Part shown: positions 32,857-34,970 of the stretch, piece by piece | Numbering within the stretch: the first letter of the stretch is position 1 | Layout: every line of letters begins with the position of its first letter | Notes under the pieces: generated by a model | What the model was told of the DNA's origin: nothing | Database searches by the model: none | What the model saw: only the letters and a program-made list of their open reading frames with translations | Translations under genes and position numbers: made by a program | Source: an uncultured Caryophanales bacterium | GTDB lineage: Bacteria; Bacillota_I; Bacilli_A; RF39; UBA660 | Direction: 5' to 3' | DNA: 34,970 nt | NCBI GenBank assembly: GCA_947303225.1 | Contig: CAMYXG010000001.1 | Location: 1 to 34,970, forward strand

Positions 32857-33873
32857 ATGAATGTAATTGTAGCAAATGAACAGCAAAATCAATTGTCTAA
32901 TTTAGATATTGATATTATAAAAAGTGTTAGTGGTGTTTATGATGCTTCTGAAATTGTAGAAATGTTCAAGAGCTTTTTTTATAGTAAGATGATTTTAGAT
33001 GTTTCTTCTCTTAAAAACTACTCTGATATAAAGACATATGAATTGTTAGTACAAGGATTAGATGCTGATAAAATTATTTTTTTATTGCCAGAAGGTAGTC
33101 AACTATGTACGCCTAATTTTTTATCGCAATTGATTTCTATTGGAATTTATAATTTTACTACTAATTTAAATGGTATTAAGTATTTATTAAAGAAACCTAA
33201 TTCTTTGAAAGATGTAGAACATATTCGCAATATGGCAACGATTCATGATTCTGATGAAGCAGGAGCTGCTGTAGCGACTGTTGCTACTACTTCAAAAGTT
33301 CAAGATGGATCTACAATTATTGGGGTAAAAAATATTACGGAACATGCTGGTGCTACTACGTTTATTTATTTATTAAAAAAAGAGTTAGCTTTTACGTATG
33401 GTGCAGACAATGTTATTGCTATTGAAATTGATAAGAATGATTTTCAATTATTTCGAGATAAAAATATGATTTCTGTTAAACAAGCGGAAATTAAGAATGC
33501 TATACAAAAGTATTCTTCAGCATCTTTTATTTTAATTGATTTGAATACTTCAACAGATGATAGTTTTTGTGGTGATGTCTTGTATTTAATGGAACCTAGT
33601 ACTATTCGATTAAATCGTTTGGTTACTAGAAATAAGTTTGTGTTTACGAAATTAGTTAATAAAAAAGTTGTTTTAAATCAGAGCTTATTATTAAATAATG
33701 ATGTTTTTGATTTTGAAAAAGAAGCGGGTATTAAAGTATTTTATAATATGCCTCCTCTTGATGAAAGAAAGAGGAATGGTGTTGTAAATGATTTTCTTTC
33801 AAAATTGGGTGTTTTGAATGAAAAGAATCATAATAGTAATTCTGGTAAAATATTTGGATTATTTCGTCGTTAA
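32857..33873 (+). CDS. TadZ/CpaE-like protein with a degenerate P-loop
   Basis: A 338-residue protein without TM segments. The N-terminal about 130 residues resemble a receiver-like domain (NYSDIKTYELLVQGLDADKI, IIFLLPEG). The C-terminal half has a ParA/MinD-like layout: TIIGVKNITEHAGATTFIYL with a Walker A-like loop at residues 158-168 (KNITEHAGATT) in place of KGGxGKT/S, then NVIAIEID and SSASFILIDLN for the core strands. TadZ/CpaE proteins place Tad systems at the cell pole and some have an atypical Walker motif. Loss of GK here suggests it may not hydrolyse ATP. It starts 25 bp after the pseudopilin pair. Confidence 0.68.
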   Translation: MNVIVANEQQNQLSNLDIDIIKSVSGVYDASEIVEMFKSFFYSKMILDVSSLKNYSDIKTYELLVQGLDADKIIFLLPEGSQLCTPNFLSQLISIGIYNFTTNLNGIKYLLKKPNSLKDVEHIRNMATIHDSDEAGAAVATVATTSKVQDGSTIIGVKNITEHAGATTFIYLLKKELAFTYGADNVIAIEIDKNDFQLFRDKNMISVKQAEIKNAIQKYSSASFILIDLNTSTDDSFCGDVLYLMEPSTIRLNRLVTRNKFVFTKLVNKKVVLNQSLLLNNDVFDFEKEAGIKVFYNMPPLDERKRNGVVNDFLSKLGVLNEKNHNSNSGKIFGLFRR

Positions 33874-33876
33874 GAA

Positions 33877-33906
33877 TTGACAAATTCTATTTATTAATAT
33901 TATAAT
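33877..33906 (+). promoter_or_regulatory. Near-consensus promoter of the first small double-TM gene
   Basis: TTGACA (33877-33882, perfect), an 18-bp spacer and TATAAT (33901-33906, perfect), directly after the TadZ-like stop. This is the best match to a housekeeping sigma promoter in the window. Confidence 0.75.
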
Positions 33907-33931
33907 ATTGTTATGAAAGAGAGGTTGTATT

Positions 33932-34237
33932 ATGGATTCTTGTATGGGTTTGACGCCAATTGTTAGAGTTATTAAGCATGGAGTTTTTCCTATTGTACAA
34001 TTGGGAATTCCTATTCTTTTGATTGTATTTGGAACTATTGACTTAGGTAAAGCAGTTATTGCTAGTGAAGAAAAAGAAGTTAAGGCTGCTCAAAGTCGTT
34101 TAATTAAGAGATTTATTTATGCTGCACTTGTATTCTTTATTTCTACAATGGTTTATGCACTTATGAATATTGTAGGAACAGGTGGAGCAGAAGATGCTAA
34201 CACTAGTAGTTGGGCTAGATGTTGGGAAGATGCTTAA
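33932..34237 (+). CDS. Small double-TM protein, VirB2/TrbC-like, copy 1
   Basis: A 101-residue protein. Hydrophobic segments at about residues 18-36 and 62-84 are separated by a charged loop (ASEEKEVKAAQSRLIKR). The pattern of two TMs, with a charged linker and a DLGKA motif between them, resembles VirB2/TrbC-type subunits of conjugation-like systems and is shared with the next gene. Cys4 and a Cys near the C terminus (ARCWEDA) could form a disulfide. Family membership is a tentative call from architecture. It has a near-consensus promoter and a terminator of its own. Confidence 0.7.
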   Translation: MDSCMGLTPIVRVIKHGVFPIVQLGIPILLIVFGTIDLGKAVIASEEKEVKAAQSRLIKRFIYAALVFFISTMVYALMNIVGTGGAEDANTSSWARCWEDA

Positions 34238-34249
34238 TTATTAAAAATA

Positions 34250-34279
34250 AAATAGTAATTTCATTGCTATTTTTTTTTT
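34250..34279 (+). terminator. Rho-independent terminator after the first small double-TM gene
   Basis: The stem AAATAGTAA (34250-34258) / TTGCTATTT (34264-34272) with loop TTTCA is followed by a long T run. One G-T pair is present in the stem. Confidence 0.75.
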
Positions 34280-34297
34280 GTTCTGTTATACTTATTA

Positions 34298-34306
34298 TGA
34301 TATAAT
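34298..34306 (+). promoter_or_regulatory. Extended -10 promoter (TGATATAAT)
   Basis: A perfect extended -10 lies 17 bp before ATG 34324; a second element, TGTTATACT (34284-34292), lies just upstream. Confidence 0.6.
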
Positions 34307-34323
34307 ATAGTTGGAGTGATTTT

Positions 34324-34818
34324 ATGAAAAAGACGTTTATTATGATATTTTTTGTTGGTATTCTATTTTTTTGTTCTCCAACAACTAGTTATGCTTTAGA
34401 TGTTCATTCTTTTTCATCTTATTTTTCGAATTCTATATCTATTTTAGAAAAAAAAGAAGTGAATGGTGGAATTGGTTCTGTTGATGATGCTGGAATAGAT
34501 ATGAGTAAATATAATCAAGATGTAGATTGTGAAGGTTTATTGGGAAATCCGGCATCTGATACTGAATCTGTGGCTTGGCTAATACAAAAGGCATTAGATA
34601 TTGTAAAGATAGTTGGGCCTTTATTGGTTGTTGTTTTAAGTAGTGTTGATTTTGCAAAAGTTATTGTAACAAGTGATGATGAAGCAATGGCTAAAGCTGC
34701 TAAAAAGTTAGCAATACGATTAGTGTTAGCAGCTGCATTGTTCTTTATTCCTGTTTTAACTACAGCTATGTTACAAGTTTTTGGTATTTTTGGAGATCCA
34801 ACTTGCAATATTCAATAA
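34324..34818 (+). CDS. Exported small double-TM protein, VirB2/TrbC-like, copy 2
   Basis: A 164-residue protein with a signal peptide (about residues 1-24, ending SYA), an extracellular linker of about 60 residues (with Cys in VDCEGLL), and two hydrophobic segments at about 92-110 and 128-150 separated by VIVTSDDEAMAKAAKKLAIR. This loop-TM pattern matches the preceding protein (VIASEEKEVKAAQSRLIKR), so the two are paralogous in the core. A cleaved signal plus two TMs is the architecture of VirB2-type pilins. It has a GGAGTGA RBS and its own promoter, and is followed 15 bp later by the next gene. Confidence 0.72.
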   Translation: MKKTFIMIFFVGILFFCSPTTSYALDVHSFSSYFSNSISILEKKEVNGGIGSVDDAGIDMSKYNQDVDCEGLLGNPASDTESVAWLIQKALDIVKIVGPLLVVVLSSVDFAKVIVTSDDEAMAKAAKKLAIRLVLAAALFFIPVLTTAMLQVFGIFGDPTCNIQ

Positions 34819-34833
34819 ATGAGGTGATGATGA

Positions 34834-34970
34834 ATGGGTGAAACTGATTTAACAAAAGCAGATTTTCAACATGATGTTATTCGTTTGGCTTTTTCAATGC
34901 TTGATAGGCCCTTTTTTTGGTTGCTTACACTTTTGTATCAATTGTTTTTTAATGTTGCTTCTGTTGAATT
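34834..34970 (+). CDS. Start of a further membrane protein (3' truncated by window end)
   Basis: The frame is open from ATG 34834 to the window end, with a perfect GAGGTGAT RBS at 34821-34828; nearby ATGs at 34827 and 34830 lie in the RBS or stop at once. The first residues are polar (MGETDLTKADFQHDVIRLAF), then a hydrophobic segment starts (RPFFWLLTLLYQLFFNVAS). It follows the VirB2-like gene at 15 bp, so it is co-transcribed. In conjugation-like loci a VirB6-like multi-TM protein would fit here, but only about 45 residues are seen. Confidence 0.7.
   Translation, partial: MGETDLTKADFQHDVIRLAFSMLDRPFFWLLTLLYQLFFNVASVE

Noticed and set aside
34439..34808. Minus-strand reading frames opposite the second VirB2-like gene
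   Set aside because: The plus-strand gene has signal peptide, RBS, promoter and paralogy; the antisense frames have none.
33932..34970. Integrative conjugative element carrying the locus
   Set aside because: No integrase, relaxase, attachment repeat or change in base composition is visible; VirB2-like architecture alone is not enough.

Overview
The window is AT-rich DNA with dense, mostly co-directional genes. It shows strong GAGGTGAT-type ribosome binding sites, extended -10 promoters (TGnTATAAT) and class B-type sortases. It also carries the conserved block yrzL(ireB)-ruvX-yrzB-mltG-yrrM-yrrN-yrrO-...-greA known from Bacillus subtilis. This points to a low-GC, Gram-positive, cell-walled Bacillota, probably an uncultured Bacilli-like lineage. 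Gene ends at 12332, 14126 and 15925 use TGA and tryptophan is TGG, so the genetic code is standard. No rRNA, tRNA, CRISPR array, transposase or integrase was seen.

Bases 1-6433 are mixed housekeeping and membrane genes: the 3' end of an AMP-forming acyl ligase, a hybrid sensor kinase with a 7TM-like sensor, receiver and Hpt domains, an unknown membrane protein, a transglutaminase-like exported protein, a TspO/MBR protein on the minus strand, and a rhomboid protease. Bases 6498-13619 hold the conserved block: IreB-like protein, RuvX, DUF1292 protein, MltG, the tRNA-wobble modification trio TrmR/TrhP1/TrhP2, an HD dGTPase-like protein, an unknown membrane protein, and GreA. A small lipoprotein gene (13691-14128) closes this part.

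Bases 14146-34970 form one large surface-machine locus, which is the striking part of the window. Two paralogous modules lie in tandem. Each has the order: membrane-anchored Ig-like (DUF5011-type) protein, class B-like sortase, large exported cysteine-rich protein, small pilin-like membrane protein. Module 1 (14211-19962) ends in its own terminator. Module 2 (20062-27464) carries an additional multi-TM protein at its start. It runs without a terminator into CpaB-, CpaF/TadA-, TadB- and TadC-like genes, which are the core of a Tad-type pilus or secretion apparatus. Separate promoters follow for a 55-residue Flp-like pilin (31699-31866), two paralogous four-cysteine pseudopilin-like proteins, a TadZ/CpaE-like protein with a degenerate P-loop, two small VirB2/TrbC-like double-TM proteins, and the start of a further membrane protein cut by the window end.

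Each module carries one broken gene, and not the same one. The Ig-like protein of module 1 has an in-frame TAA and a frameshifting deletion of roughly 75-80 bp. The cysteine-rich protein of module 2 has one in-frame TAA. One intact copy of every component remains. My interpretation is a Gram-positive Tad-like pilus that assembles or displays disulfide-rich surface proteins with the help of dedicated sortases. The association with sortases, the giant cysteine-rich proteins and the VirB2-like pair is what looks undescribed. The function is inferred from sequence only.
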